DNA of 64,000 nt from Vitis vinifera (lineage: Eukaryota; Streptophyta; Magnoliopsida; Vitales; Vitaceae). A program made the translations under genes and the position numbers. The DNA lies in assembly GCF_030704535.1 (NCBI RefSeq), contig NC_081818.1:23414001-23478000 (forward strand), given 5' to 3'. Within the stretch, counting starts at the first letter, position 1. Every line of letters begins with the position of its first letter. Under the pieces are notes generated by a model that saw nothing but the letters and a program-made list of their open reading frames with translations, was not told the DNA's origin and searched no databases. This document shows positions 12,328 to 25,054 of the stretch, in pieces.

Positions 12328-12850
12328 GGAGTGAACCTCTCAATTCATGGGCTAACCATTGTTTTGGTAACTCTTCAAGCCAAATTGTGCTAATTTCACT
12401 CTCTTCGGGCCACCCCCTCAAACAATGGGTCGACCTTTATTTTGCCCACTGCCCAAATTTAACCATAACAATGTTACAACCAAGGGCCGACCTCCAAACA
12501 ATTGGGCCAGCCCTTATTTTGCCTACTGCCCAACTTAAACCACAATAATGTTTACAACCAAGGGCCGACCTCCAAAAAAATGGGTCAACCTTTATTTTGC
12601 CCACTGCCCAAATTAAACCACAACAATGTTTACAACCAAGGGCCGACCTCCAAACAAATGGGTCAGCCTTTATTTTGCCTACTATCCAGATTAAACCACA
12701 ACAATATTTACAACTAAGGGCCTACCTCCAAACAAATGGGTCAGCCTTTAATTCACTTACTGCAACCTCTTACGAAAACAATAATTTCATCCAAATGTCA
12801 TTAACTGGATTACGGCCAACCCCTTCATCTAAGGGTAGACCCTTACTATG
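12328..12850. repeat. 78-bp tandem repeat array
   Basis: The landmark GGGCCGACCTCCAAA or a variant recurs at 12406, 12484, 12562, 12640 and 12718, exactly 78 bp apart. A weaker copy starts near 12328 and a diverged one near 12811. The unit reads roughly 'gggccgacctccaaacaaa', then 'tgggtcagcctttattttgc' and 'ctactgcccaaattaaacc'. It lies upstream of the transposase pseudogene that starts at 12019 on the minus strand. Short open frames here are repeat artefacts. Confidence 0.9.
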
Positions 12851-15800
12851 ACTACTACACACATAAACAAAACAAATTTCATATTTGTGGTTGTGACCAT
12901 CAATTTTGAACCTAAGGCTCCAATACTATTTTCCCTAATTCCCACATAAATTCATGCCCGCTTTACTAAATTTGTTTTATTTTCTTCTTCAATTCAATCC
13001 TTATTCATTACAAATTCAAAACTTTTATTAAGAAATTTATTCAAACTTTAATCCCAATCATTTTTAAAATTTATACTCATCTACTCATGACTAAACATGA
13101 ATTCTTTTCCCATGCATTAGATTCACCAATTAACAACTATAAAAGATCACTCAAATTACTCATTTTGGAATCCCAGATAAACAACATTAAACAACAAAAC
13201 ATCTCGAATCCCATATAAACAACATTAAACAACAAATTGTTTGAACATTCCTAAAAATTGTATTCCCTTCACATGCAATACTCATATTTTTCTTCTCTTT
13301 TCCGTATTCTTCCCAACAACCACATACAACACAAACACAACAATTCAGAAATAAAACAAAATCAATATAGCTTACCACCATCTCATTTTCCCATCATTTA
13401 TCAAAATTTAAGCCATATTTCATTTCAAATAAACCCTAAATAAATTAAAATATAAATTTAGATACAATATTAATGGACATTGAACATGTAGAAATATGCA
13501 ATGTAATCAAGTTTAAATCACAAAATTGCACAAATCACATAACTATGACATTATTCAAATCTCAAAGAATCAAAATGACAAATCAAAATATAAAGTTATT
13601 ACAAAATTTAATAACATATATATATATCACCTGGAAAAACCCTTGCTTTAAAAGTTAAATGCAACTACAATATTTTTATTCTTCGTTATCTCGTTCTCTC
13701 AATTTCTTTCTTTCTCCTTTTTCGATGTAAAAGCAAAATAGGAAGTACAACCAGGATAAAAATGACTGTCACTCCTGAAATAAGAAGAAGGAAATGGGTT
13801 TTTTTTTTGTCTACCTGGCCTTTGTTAAGGGGTTCGCACTTGGACTTTTGTTTTCAGATTAATTTTTGGTGGGAAAATGAAGATGTCGTCTTCCTTATGG
13901 TGATGGAGGAGAAACAAAATAAGAGATCAAGTTTGGAGGTTCGTTTGGGGTTGATGGGTTATCGCGATTTGAGAACCTACCAGATTTTTTATGGATCCTT
14001 TCGCCTTGTGATGGGTTGTGCCTGTGAACGAAGAAGAAAGAACATGTGTTTTTGGTGTTAGGGTTTGGTTGAAGAAAGAAGAAGATATTTGGGGGTAAAT
14101 ATTGTTTAAAACATCAATCCATGTGGAATGTCTAGCTGGCTGATGACATGTAACTGAGTCATGTCATTGGTTTAAGTGGACAACAAGCAACTTATCCAAC
14201 TAGGAGAGATGTCAAATTATAGGAGGGTATTTTTGGAAGGGTCTCAATATCACTATTACAGTGTATGAAATGTGATTTATTTTTCACAAAATCTATTGAA
14301 TTTGAAAAGTAAAAAGTTAAGTTTCCAAAAGGCAAAATTTTGCCCCTTGGTGTATGGTTACATAAATTCCCCTTTAATTAATATATATATATATATATCT
14401 CTCTCTCTCTCTCTCATGATTCTAGCTTAGATGCTATTATTTGTTGAAAAAATGTTGCAATTCGGTTTAATAATTAAAGCTCTATTAACATCTTCTTTTA
14501 TCTAGACCTAGACTTCCTTTAGATTTAGGTTTACAAACATCTTCACAAACTAAAGGAATCTCCTTGCTAGGCCCATATTTGGTTGTCACATGATTCTTTT
14601 TGTTAATCTCCTTGTTATTCATTACCTTACGCAATGAGCTAACTAAATTAGTTTTAATTAAAACTATTTTTCCAACTTTTAATGGAAAGCACATTTTCCA
14701 CTAAACTTTAGAAAATATACATTTTATTTTACTTTAAATAATAGGACATTCGATATATTTATTGATATCATTAGAAAGTGGAATACTAGGAACCCTTTCC
14801 AACTCTTTCTCACATCCCCTTGAATATTATTGGGAATTTGAAATGAGAACTTATGAAAATTCAAAAGTTGGTTTGATCATATTACAAAAATTAGACAAAA
14901 TCTTTTCGATATTAGAACAAGCAATCTATGAGGCTTTATAAAAAAACGATGCATTCACATGCAAACATGATGTTGAAGTTGGGCTTGGGTGTGTAAGTGG
15001 ATTGATCCAACCCAACTCAATAAATGAGAAATAAGGGGAGTAGTTTTGGGGAGTTTTAAAACTACCCAGAAACTATCACTATTAAAAAAAAAAAAAAAAA
15101 TCTCTTTGACTTTCTCTCTCTATGAGAAAATATGAAAGATCATGCTTATAAAGATAATTCTTTATCTTGAAGTTTTCTGGTTTTCTCTGTGGAAATGAAG
15201 GTAAGGTACTTGTGTTGTAAAAACAAAGTAGTTTTGGTGTTCATATTTCCATTTATGACTTAAGGTGAGAAAATTGATAAATAAATCAATCAATAGAAAT
15301 CCTTGGACACTTTAGAAGGTAACCCAAAAGCCCTTTTTTCCATCACATAAAAAATAAACTTTGGGCCCATTATAATGAGTTAGAATACATAGATGGTTCG
15401 TAGGGTTTTTGGTATGTTTAAATGGCCCTTTACCCAAGTATTCTTTTAGACAAAAAGTGTAGGACGAGTAAGGATTTGTTCAACCAATGGCTCCTAATGG
15501 CTGAATTTTTTGTTATAGGATACCATTGATTAAAATAAAATAGGAAATATTGGAAATGCTTTTTGTAACTCATTCGATCCATGTGAAAATCTTACTTGGA
15601 TGAAACTATCATCATGAATCCCCATTATAGCATATTATAAATTTCTTCCATATGATAACCAAACTGTCATGTACCATAATATATTTTTTCTCCTATTAAA
15701 AGAGTTTATGATTTCATGAGCTACAAAAATATTATTATTAATGAATCTTCTTCGAAAAAGACCCACTACAAAGGTGAGAAATCGTATTTAAGAAGGTTTT

Positions 15801-17990
15801 CTCCTATTAGTCAAAGTTACGTAAGCTAATAGGTTTATGATAATTTGAAGATCACAAGTTACCAAAGTTAGAAATTAAGGTGATAAAAATCTTATTGATG
15901 ATCTCTTTGAGCATATAGACACTAAAAAAAAAGGACTTCCATCATTTTATAAACAAATTCCCCATATATATTCCAATGTTTTTAAAAGAAATTAACTTAA
16001 GTGACTCTCGGGTGTACAAACTTTGTCCTCGATGATTTCTTTAATTAACTTTCTATTTTCCTTTTCCATAACACAAGGAAAGAATCAATCAAATAAATCC
16101 TTCCTTATACTCAAGTTCTCAAATGTGAATACCAAAAACAAAAAAACAAAAAAATCATTATTATTATCATATCATATTCTTTCCAAGTCTCTAATTTTCT
16201 AAATTCTATTTTTCTTTCTGCTATTGAAGCCTATCTCCTAATAAAATCCAACATTGTCTTACTTTTTGAGCTCACTCCATCGATCTCCTCTAATTTCAGT
16301 AAACTATTAGGATTTTGAGGAAGAAAAATATTCTTTTGAAAGCGCATACAAGTGCTATTGTCATCAATTTTCCTTGAACCACCTCCCTATTTTGGGGGTG
16401 TGGCCCTTATATAATAACTCAAAATGGAAACTACAGTACCAGCCAAAATGTGTGGAGAATGAGCTAGTTCACTTGGATAAATTCTCAAATGCTAGATTTG
16501 AAGGTTGAAGGTTGAAGAATGCCACATGACCTGAAATGATGGTGGCTTTTAAAGAAGTGCACATTGCTAGGACTAGTTGTGATGATGGCTGCCAATTACT
16601 CAATGCCCTGTCCCACATTCATTATGATAAATTTGTACTGAAAAAATAGCCACAAATTGTAATAAGGCAATTAAAACTCCATGGGGAACGTGAATCATAT
16701 TCATACCCATGGGCCTTTTAATAATTTTCTCCCATCTGTCTACCTCCTATCTGGCAATTTATCATAACCAAATTCAATAAATAGTGTTAGGCCTAACGCT
16801 TTTTGAGGCTTACCCCCCACCTACAATGAAAAACTTGAAGGCTTCACTTTCGTCTGGGTTCTTCTATAACTATGGAGGACTCCGTCTTGGTTAGCTGTCT
16901 TCATGAAAGCATATAACCAAAGGAATCGGAAAATATGAGGGTGGAAGCATTCAAATGCATGTGGTGGATACAGTTGAGGGGTCATGTTATGAGAAGGGGA
17001 CTCACTACTTGTCCCTACGTTGTTTTCCTTGCCCCCAACTCTTCCTTCTGACCAAAAGCATGCAAACAAAAGCTAGATTTAAAGAAAGGGATTTGGGATT
17101 CTGTTGGCTACAGGCTTATGGAAGCTCTACTCCATTACCAAAATGCCCTTGCTCAATTATGTTACTGTACCAAAACCAAGTGTCTAATTGGAATGCTTTT
17201 AAAAATAACCTCAAAAAATGTTTTTTTAGAACACTTCTCAAATTTCTTGAGAATCGTTCAATTTCTTTTAAAGAGTTTTTATTTCCAATCATTTTTCATA
17301 TTTGTCTAATTGTTTTTAAAAAATAGTCGTTAAAAATAAAATGAAAACAAATTAAAATAATTAAAATATGTTATCAAGCAAATATATTGATGCCAAAATG
17401 AATTTATAAACTTTGAGAATTGTTCTTTTATCGAAAAGAATAACCAAGTTTGCGGATTCTAAAAATTTTTCTAGGATCATCCATTGACGTAACAGTTCCA
17501 TTGCCTGATTTATTTTATTTTATTTTTCATAAATAAAGCCATTCCATAGCTGAGATGCCTTATCCCTTTGATAAGGGTAATTTGGGTAACTTTCAATGTC
17601 CAAACTGCTTGCCCATTACCTGTCTCCTTTCTAATTGAACACGACCGTTGAGATGTTATGGTCAGTCCTTTCCCGCTATTCTTGAAAACCGTTGCTTCAA
17701 GATATGGAAATATGAAAAATGCTTCAAGCTCTAACCACCAGTAGGTAAGCCATCTCCTAACTCTACACAATTCCACACACTTCCTTCCGCATAGACTGTC
17801 TTTCTCAAATACATAACACTGCCATCCATGCTTCCTCAATAGCCACTGCAATTCATCCCTGCAAAAAGGCCCTGTTTCTTAGAAAATTTGAAACATGGGA
17901 TTTCACATACCTGGAAACCCCATGAGCCAAAGTTGCATGAGATTTGAACACAACACTCATTGCAGACAATATCAACATGAAATGCTTGGG
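12851..17990. other. intergenic DNA, no gene recognised
   Basis: The part to about 14,100 is probably 5' flank of the MULE transposase unit. A (TA)n(TC)n microsatellite lies at about 14,383-14,416 and an A-run at about 15,085. Near 17,180-17,400 there is AT-rich text like a decayed MITE ('gtgtctaattggaatgctttt'). I found no coding family on either strand. The last few hundred bases should contain the COBL4-like promoter and leader. Confidence 0.5.
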
Positions 17991-17993
17991 AAG

Positions 17994-20053
17994 ATGAGAT
18001 TTGTCATCTCTGCGTTTTTCTTTCTTATGATGTTTTCTTACACAGGTGAACTTTTAGATGGTTCTCAGGCTTCAATTCGTTTTAATTTTGTTCCGCTTGT
18101 TCAATTTTCCTGTTCTGTTTTTGTGTATGCAGCTGCATATGATCCCTTGGATCCTAATGGAAACATTACTATCAAATGGGATATCATGTCTTGGACCCCA
18201 GATGGCTATGTGGTGAGTTAGAATTTCATATATGATCCTTTGGATCGGAATCTTCGAATAGTATTGATGACAAAATGTTGCAGGCGGTGGTGACAATGCA
18301 CAACTTCCAAATGTACCGGCACATCATAAGCCCAGGTTGGACCTTGGGATGGACCTGGGCTAAGAAAGAAGTGATATGGTCCATGGTGGGAGCTCAAACC
18401 ACTGAACAAGGAGACTGCTCCAAGTTCAAAGGGAACATACCACATTGCTGTAAGAAAACCCCCACAGTGGTAGACTTGCTCCCTGGGGTTCCTTACAACC
18501 AACAGTTCTCTAATTGCTGCAAAGGGGGAGTGGTGTCCTCATGGGGCCAAGATCCTGCTGCTTCTGTCTCTGCCTTCCAAGTGAGTGTGGGGCTAGCTGG
18601 TACTTCCAACAAGACCGTGAAGCTTCCCAAGAACTTCACATTGCTAGGGCCAGGTCCTGGCTACACCTGTGGGATTGCAAAGATTGTGCCCCCCACCAAT
18701 TTCCTCACACCTGACCGCCGCCGCAAAACTCAGGCACTTAGTGAGTTCTGTTCTCTCATGAGATCCAACTGTTCCACAGTCTCTTCCTGTTCAATTATTT
18801 TTGTTTGATTGTTTTCCTATCCATTTGATTGGTAAGAAAATTCAGGAAAAGGAAAAGGCTTCATTCTTTCCCCACTGACACGATAGGACTCCAGGCTATG
18901 TTTGTTTTATTTGTCATAGAGATATCGATAAGGGAAACATAAATGGCATAGCTGAAAAATTAGTTGCTGAAGATCTAATGTTAGTCTACTTTTGGGATGG
19001 CTGAATTTTGTTGTTTACCGCAGCAATCCTGAGTTTTATCTACCCAATTTTAGAACCATAATGCTCTTTCCTTTCTCTTTGGTTTTAAGATACGGAATCA
19101 TCTTTGGCTAAATAATTTTCAGGACCTTGCTAACATTTTTCCTTCATGTCTACCCTTGTAATGTATGCAGTGACATGGAATGTGACTTGCACTTATTCAC
19201 AGCTCCGCGCCCGGAAAAATCCAAGTTGCTGTGTCTCCTTCTCTTCTTTCTACAATGAAACAATCACTCCTTGCCCTTCTTGTGCTTGTGGCTGCCAAAA
19301 CAAAAATAACTGTGTCCAGTAAGCTACCATATCCACCACCTGCATTTGCATATATCCCTTTTTTTTGGTATGCACCTAAACCCATTGATGGTGATGCAGG
19401 AGCGATTCCAAACTTCTGAGTATGGTGGGAATAAACACTCCAAGAAAAGATAACGTACCTCTGCTGCAATGCACGCACCACATGTGCCCGGTTCGGGTGC
19501 ACTGGCATCTGAAGATCAACTATAAGGACTACTGGCGTGTGAAGGTCTCCATAACCAATTTCAACTACAGGCTGAACTACACATTGTGGACCCTTGTTGT
19601 TCAGCATCCAAACCTCAACAATGTTACTCAAGTTTTTAGCTTTGATTACAAGCCTCTGGTCCCCTATGAGTCCATAAGTGAGTGCCTGCCGATTTCACTT
19701 TCATTTTCTGGGAAGGGAAGGAGATGGGTTTATGGGTATTAGTCTCATATTGAATGTAATTTTTGTCTGCAGATGACACAGGTATGTTCTATGGCATGAA
19801 ATTCTATAATGACCAGCTCATGGAGGCTGGGCCATTTGGTAATGTTCAGTCAGAGGTGCTTTTTCAGAAGGACAACTCTTTCACCTTTAAGCAAGGCTGG
19901 GCATTTCCTCGGAAAGTCTACTTCAATGGTGATGAGTGCATGCTGCCCCTACCTGAGACATATCCATTTCTGCCCAACTCTGCTCATCAAAACCTACTTG
20001 CTTTCTCAACCTTCATTTCTTCGGTGATTTTCCTGCTGGTCACTGTTTGGTGA
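17994..20053 (+). CDS. COBL4: COBRA-like GPI-anchored protein, COBL4/IRX6 type
   Basis: Family role: COBRA-like proteins sit on the outer plasma membrane and guide cellulose deposition; COBL4 (IRX6, rice BC1) acts in secondary walls. Exons: 17994-18045, 18133-18212, 18284-18740, 19171-19318, 19400-19677 and 19773-20053, all with GT-AG borders, giving 431 aa. The order is a hydrophobic signal peptide (MRFVISAFFFLMMF), then AAYDPLDPNGNITIKWDIMSW, the COBRA domain, the CCVS block in exon 4 with many Cys (CPSCACGC), and a hydrophobic tail (LLAFSTFISSVIFLLVTVW) after PFLPNSA, as expected for GPI anchoring. The last exon text DTGMFYGMKFYN and NGDECMLPLPE is of COBL4 type rather than COB type. The start at 17994 was chosen because the signal peptide begins there; upstream in-frame ATGs (17895 and others) would put a hydrophilic stretch before it. 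It is tail to tail with the COB-like gene. Confidence 0.9.
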
Positions 20054-20740
20054 TTGTCTTGATTGTTTTCCAAGAGTTCGCAATGCTGAAACAGTGATAC
20101 AAGTTTTGAAACCAAGGCGACGTCCACATGGAACACTGGCACATTGTCTCAAAAATCCTTTGAAGAAAACAATAAAGCTAAGGTATATATATATATATAT
20201 GAACTAGGGAGCAGAGAGAGACTAGATCTGAACTCTAATGAAATCACAGTGAATTTTTAAAGGGCTCGTAATTTAATACTTCCTACATCTCTGTAACTCT
20301 GTTCCATTATTCTCATAACATGCAGAGAGGCCATTTTTTTCAATATAGTTGTGGTTAGGTTAAATAAAGTAACTCATTCATATATTAAAAATAGGAGTCC
20401 TTAGAAACAACAATCAGTACAAAAACAGTAATTAGCTTTAATTTTCCTGCTAAATGGTTCTTGGTTTTATTACAAAGCACAAAAAATGATGATTAAGTAC
20501 ATTAATAAGTATGCAATACAACAGCTAGGAGTAACAAAAACTGGCACAGGAATCAGCCTACCCATACATGAAAAGAAACTAAAGTATGTTTTGCCAAATG
20601 ATCGTGCACATAGATGCAAGATGGAAGTCCTTGGCAAATCGTATATATGTACTTCAATTGTTGCCATAATTTATGGGTCCAACTGATTCGGTTGGAAATT
20701 TTGGGACTGACAAGTGCTACTCTATGCCACTGGTAGAATT

Positions 20741-23700
20741 TTAAACATGTGCATTCAACAATAGCAAGGCTGACAAGAGAACCATTATTAGAGTAAGTAG
20801 GGAGGTACTTGTCCGTGAGGTGGCATTTGGCAACCACGGATAGGAATCAGGAGGAGGCATGACACAATTATCTCCATTGAAATAGATTCTTCGAGGGAAA
20901 GCCCAACCCTTCTCAAAAGTGAAAGTTGATTTATCCTTCCGAAAGAGTAGCTCTGACTGTACATTTCCAAGAGGGCCAGCTTGCACGAGCAGATCATTGT
21001 AGAACTTAACCCCCCATAGCATGGCAGTATCATCTGTTGGGAAAAAAGAACTTGTTATACCCATGTTCAATTTTCAATATGTCATAAACCAAAAAGGGAA
21101 ACATGCACATTTTGTCATGCAAAGCGATGATATGCCAGTTTTAACTTCTCAGTCCCTATATCCACAAAAGTAACGACTAAGAATTCAGATCAACAAATTC
21201 ATGAATCCCATCAAAGAAATTTACTACCCCAGCCACACAGATGATAATTCTAGTTTAAACTTGTGATTGATCCATGCCACCATTATTCCAAGTTTTTGTC
21301 CATGGCATAAAATGCAAAGAATATAGGAAAAAACAAGAGCCTCACAACTGAAGGCTTAAAACTTACTTATAGCTGCATAGGGTGTCAATGACTTGTAGTT
21401 AAAGCTGAAAATCTGGGTCAGATTATCAAAGTTGGGGTGCTGGACAACTAAGTTCCACTGCGTATAATTCATCCTGTAATTGAAATTCGTAATTGTGACC
21501 TTCACTCGCCAATACTCCTTGTAGCTAAGCTTAACATGCCAATGGACTCGAATGGGACACATATGCTTCGTACACTGGACTAGAGGAGTATAGCTATTCT
21601 TCCCAGAACCTGAGACAACTGAAGCCAAATATGGCGAGTCTTCCCTGTAAACCAGAATGGAAAAGAATTTAAAATTAAATAAAAGGGTATAAATAAAAAT
21701 ATTCAGCTACAAACTCAGGAGGAGGCTCAAACAAAAAGTAATATTGACTTGGCTGAATGAACTTACTCTACACAGCTCCCTGGCTGAGTAATGTTGTTCT
21801 GGCAACCACAGGTGCATGTTGGGCAGGGTACAATTGTGTCATTGTAGAAAGATGAGAGCGAGACACAGCAAGTGGGGGTTTTCTGAGACAGGAATTGTGA
21901 ATACGTGCATGTAACATTCCATGTCACTGTCACAGAGAGAAATAAGTTTAGGCCCAGTACATTTATGGGTAATAGCTCAAATTTTTAATTAGGGAAGACA
22001 AAAATTGCCTTTAAGAATCACTCCCTTGTCAAATAAAAGAGTAAACAAAATCAAGCAATCTCTGGTATATAACATAACCAACAAGATTTGGGCAAAAGAA
22101 AAGCATAGGCATTTGGTGATAAAGACCTCCACAGTATGTGCAAATAACAGCATTATTAATTCCACTGCAGTTCAACACCATCTGTGTAATAGTACTTAAC
22201 CATCCTATTCGTAAATTTAAGATTAATCTACATCACCAGCTATAAATTTGAGAAATCATAGTACCATCTAGGTCACTGATGTTGAATGAAGTGCATAAAT
22301 GTATCCAAAATACTCTGTAATCTACATCAAGAAACTTACTCAAAGCTTGAGTGACTCTCCTTCCATCTTGTGTCACAAATCTAGTAGGTTTAACGATCTT
22401 CGCAGGTCCACAAGTATAGCCAGGCCCTGGTGCTTTCAGGGTGAAGTTCTTAGGAACTCGAACTGTTTTGTTGGTGGTACCAGCTGAACCTACACTAACC
22501 TGGAATGAGCTTGCTGCATTGGCAGGATCCTGCACCCATGAACTGACTACACCTCCCTTGCAGCAATTTGCAATCTGCTGATTGTAGGGAGTTCCTGGCA
22601 ATAGATCCACAACAGTAGGATCTTTTTTACAACAATGTGGTACATTTCCCTTAAATCTAGAACAATCCCCTTGCTCTGTAGTTTGGCCTCCCAACATGCT
22701 CCATATCACCTCCTTTTTTGCCCATGTCCATTGCAGTGACCATCCTGGCGATTGAATGTGACGATATTGCTGGAAATTGTACATAGTGACAACAGCCTAT
22801 CCAATCCAAGAAGAGTTGATCACATAGTTACACAATGCACTAAAGAGAGGAATCCTGACTTTTAATTAAAAGTTCCTGGTAAATAGCATTTCAACTTAAA
22901 GTGCTGCAGCCAACAACCACGAGTCTCGAAGATAAATTTACTAAAATACTATATGCAATGATGCCCATTTTTTGAGCCAGTTTCTTATACATACATAAGA
23001 TTCATGCCATTGACTCACCTAGAACCATATCCCCATGTAGCTCAAGTGGAAATCAGATTGTCCTAATCCAAAATAACTTATAAACCTGAGACAATTTTAA
23101 GCATGAAATTGGAACTAAAAACCTACTAGATGGTAAAGAACATTAATAGACACTTTGGATAAGAACAATAACTATAACACCACTTTAAAGGCTACAAAAG
23201 TTTGGCAAAACCCTTGCTCCAAAATCAATGCAAAAGGAAACCTATGGGATGTGATCAAAACGAAATTCAGAAAAAATGAACAGACAATTGATTGGGTTTC
23301 TTGTCAAATCTGATCAATAACTTGAAGCACTATAAAAACAACTCACACTCAAAGTTTCTTTTTTTAGCTGGGATTATGGATTATAGATAGTGCGCACAAC
23401 AGGGTCTGTGTAAAGGAGGGAAATAAAACCTAAACTTAACATACACAAGCATGAACTACAAGATCACTATTATCTGAGTCGACCCCTGTTATATTAGTTA
23501 GGAAGTATATAATGAACAAGTACTTACAACATAGCCATCTGGAGTCCAGCTCATAATATCCCATTTGATCGTGATATTTCCATTGGGATCCAGTGCATCA
23601 TAGGCTTCTGAAAAGGAGAAACCCAAAAGATAAGGCTAAATCTTCAATCCCTTTTCTGAGAAATATATATATTTCACTGACACACAATAGAGATATTAGA

Positions 23701-25054
23701 AAACATTTTTTTGTCAATCATAATAAATATATGCCAAGGGGAAAAAGAAATGTCCATGTACAAAGCACATGCAATGTACCACTTTTATCATACCAAGGAT
23801 TTGAAACCCAAATTTTTATGATCAGAATTCCTCAGTCCTCACAAAATTTATTAAACTTTATATAATAAGCCTACAGAAATACATCACAAGTTTATTCTTT
23901 CTTTATAACCGAATATGCAGCACAAAGTTCTAATGCAGCAGACCTTCAATACTCAAATCACTATCTCATCCATGCTTTCAATTACTGTATTAACCAACTC
24001 AAATGCTAGAATTTTACTATAATCCTAACCAATTGCCACAAATTGAATTGTTGTATATACTAATCCAACCAATTGGATGGATGAAAGATAGGAGAAGAGT
24101 CTTTCACATTTGAAAAAGAAATTGATTTCTCAACCAAAATGATCAGCCTTAACATGATTAAGAGGTATAAGAAATCAATGGACAATAGAGGAAGGAGGAA
24201 AAAGAAATCCATTTTCTATTTGTCTGATTATATAATTCTCATGGCCCCATTTTTCAGATGATTACCCATTATTAGGTTGTATATCTCTGTTTGTACCCTA
24301 AATCTAAATGAAATATCCCTGAAAACAATAGCTAGCTGCTTTTTGGGCAATCATTAATTTACCCAAGAAAATGAAGAAAATAATGAAACTGACACCTAAC
24401 TATTAGGATACCATGCATTGAAATAAACCCTAAAAGAAAAAAAAAATTAAACATTTAATCTGAATTTTGTTTTCCCAATTTTCCCTCAGATTAAAAAAAT
24501 TCAGAGCCCGACCATCTAAAATAAACAATTTTTTTTCTTTTTCCAGTTCTCCATTTCTTTCATTTATAAAGCAATTGGAAGCAGAGAACAATATCGTCAG
24601 AAAGCAGCACTCTTTTACTCCCAAAGTGTTCTCAGAAAGCAGAGAACAATCTCAGTCATCCAATAAAAACCCTTTCATCATAAAAATCAGAAGGGGCTGA
24701 AACAACAACAACAACAACAAAGAACCTTTTCCATCAATGAAGAGAACTCATTATGAAATCCAGGGGAAAAATTTGCCAAATCTCCCAAACACTCCCCACC
24801 CATCAGTCGACCATCACCCAAAAAAGCAGCTTTCATGGAAATGAAAAGAATCCATGCCACTAACTAAACCCAATAAACTGAAGAAAGAAACAACCAAAAA
24901 AACTCCAAATTTTGAAAAGATTAAACGAAAAAGAAGGAGAAAAATGCCCACCTGTAGAAGTAAAGCAGGAGCAAGAAAGCAGAAAAAGAAGCAAAATGGT
25001 GCAACCACAGAAACTGGAAATGGATCTGCTGATGAGTGACAAACAAAACCCCAT
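20741..25054 (-). CDS. COB: COBRA (COB/COBL1-type) GPI-anchored protein
   Basis: Family role: COB orients cellulose microfibrils in elongating cells. Exons on the minus strand: 25054-24952, 23607-23528, 22796-22340, 21926-21767, 21644-21367 and 21033-20741. They join in phase to give 456 aa. Exon 1 encodes the signal peptide (MGFCLSL...TILLLFLLSCSCFTST). Exon 2 starts EAYDALDPNGNITIKWDIMSW. Exon 3 holds the main COBRA domain (NFQQYRHIQSPGW, CCKKDPTVVDLLPGTPYNQQ). Exon 4 has the CCVS block and CPTCTCGC. Exons 5-6 carry VQCTKHMCPIRVHWHVK, FTFEKGWAFPRRIYFNGDN and a hydrophobic C-terminal tail for GPI attachment. Exons 2, 3 and 5 are 80, 457 and 278 nt, the same as in the neighbouring COBL4-like gene. 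COB against COBL1 cannot be settled by eye. Confidence 0.9.

Larger units (their letters stand above)
1825..12850. mobile_element. probable MULE body, ends not located
   Basis: Two convergent transposon genes, the transposon-associated ORF at the left and the MULE transposase pseudogene at the right, enclose tandem repeats and a large palindrome. This mirrors the better-defined MULE at 27.7-40.8 kb, where two convergent genes are also separated by repeat arrays. I could not find matching terminal inverted repeats or a target-site duplication outside these genes, so the limits given are only those of the recognisable content. The palindrome at 3.64-8.64 kb may be a separate insertion. Confidence 0.35.

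Noticed and set aside
12312..12851. Open frames with repeated CPTAQIKPQQCLQPRADLQT-like peptides
   Set aside because: The 78-bp repeat is a multiple of three, so frames stay open by chance.
700..14350. Search for terminal inverted repeats of the left MULE
   Set aside because: I compared text near 560-1100 with the complement of 13,660-14,350 and found no convincing match, so no ends are claimed.
17895..17993. Earlier in-frame ATGs for the COBL4-like gene
   Set aside because: They would add about 33 hydrophilic residues before the signal peptide. COBRA-like proteins begin with the signal peptide, so 17994 is preferred; the upstream ATGs could matter only if the leader includes them.
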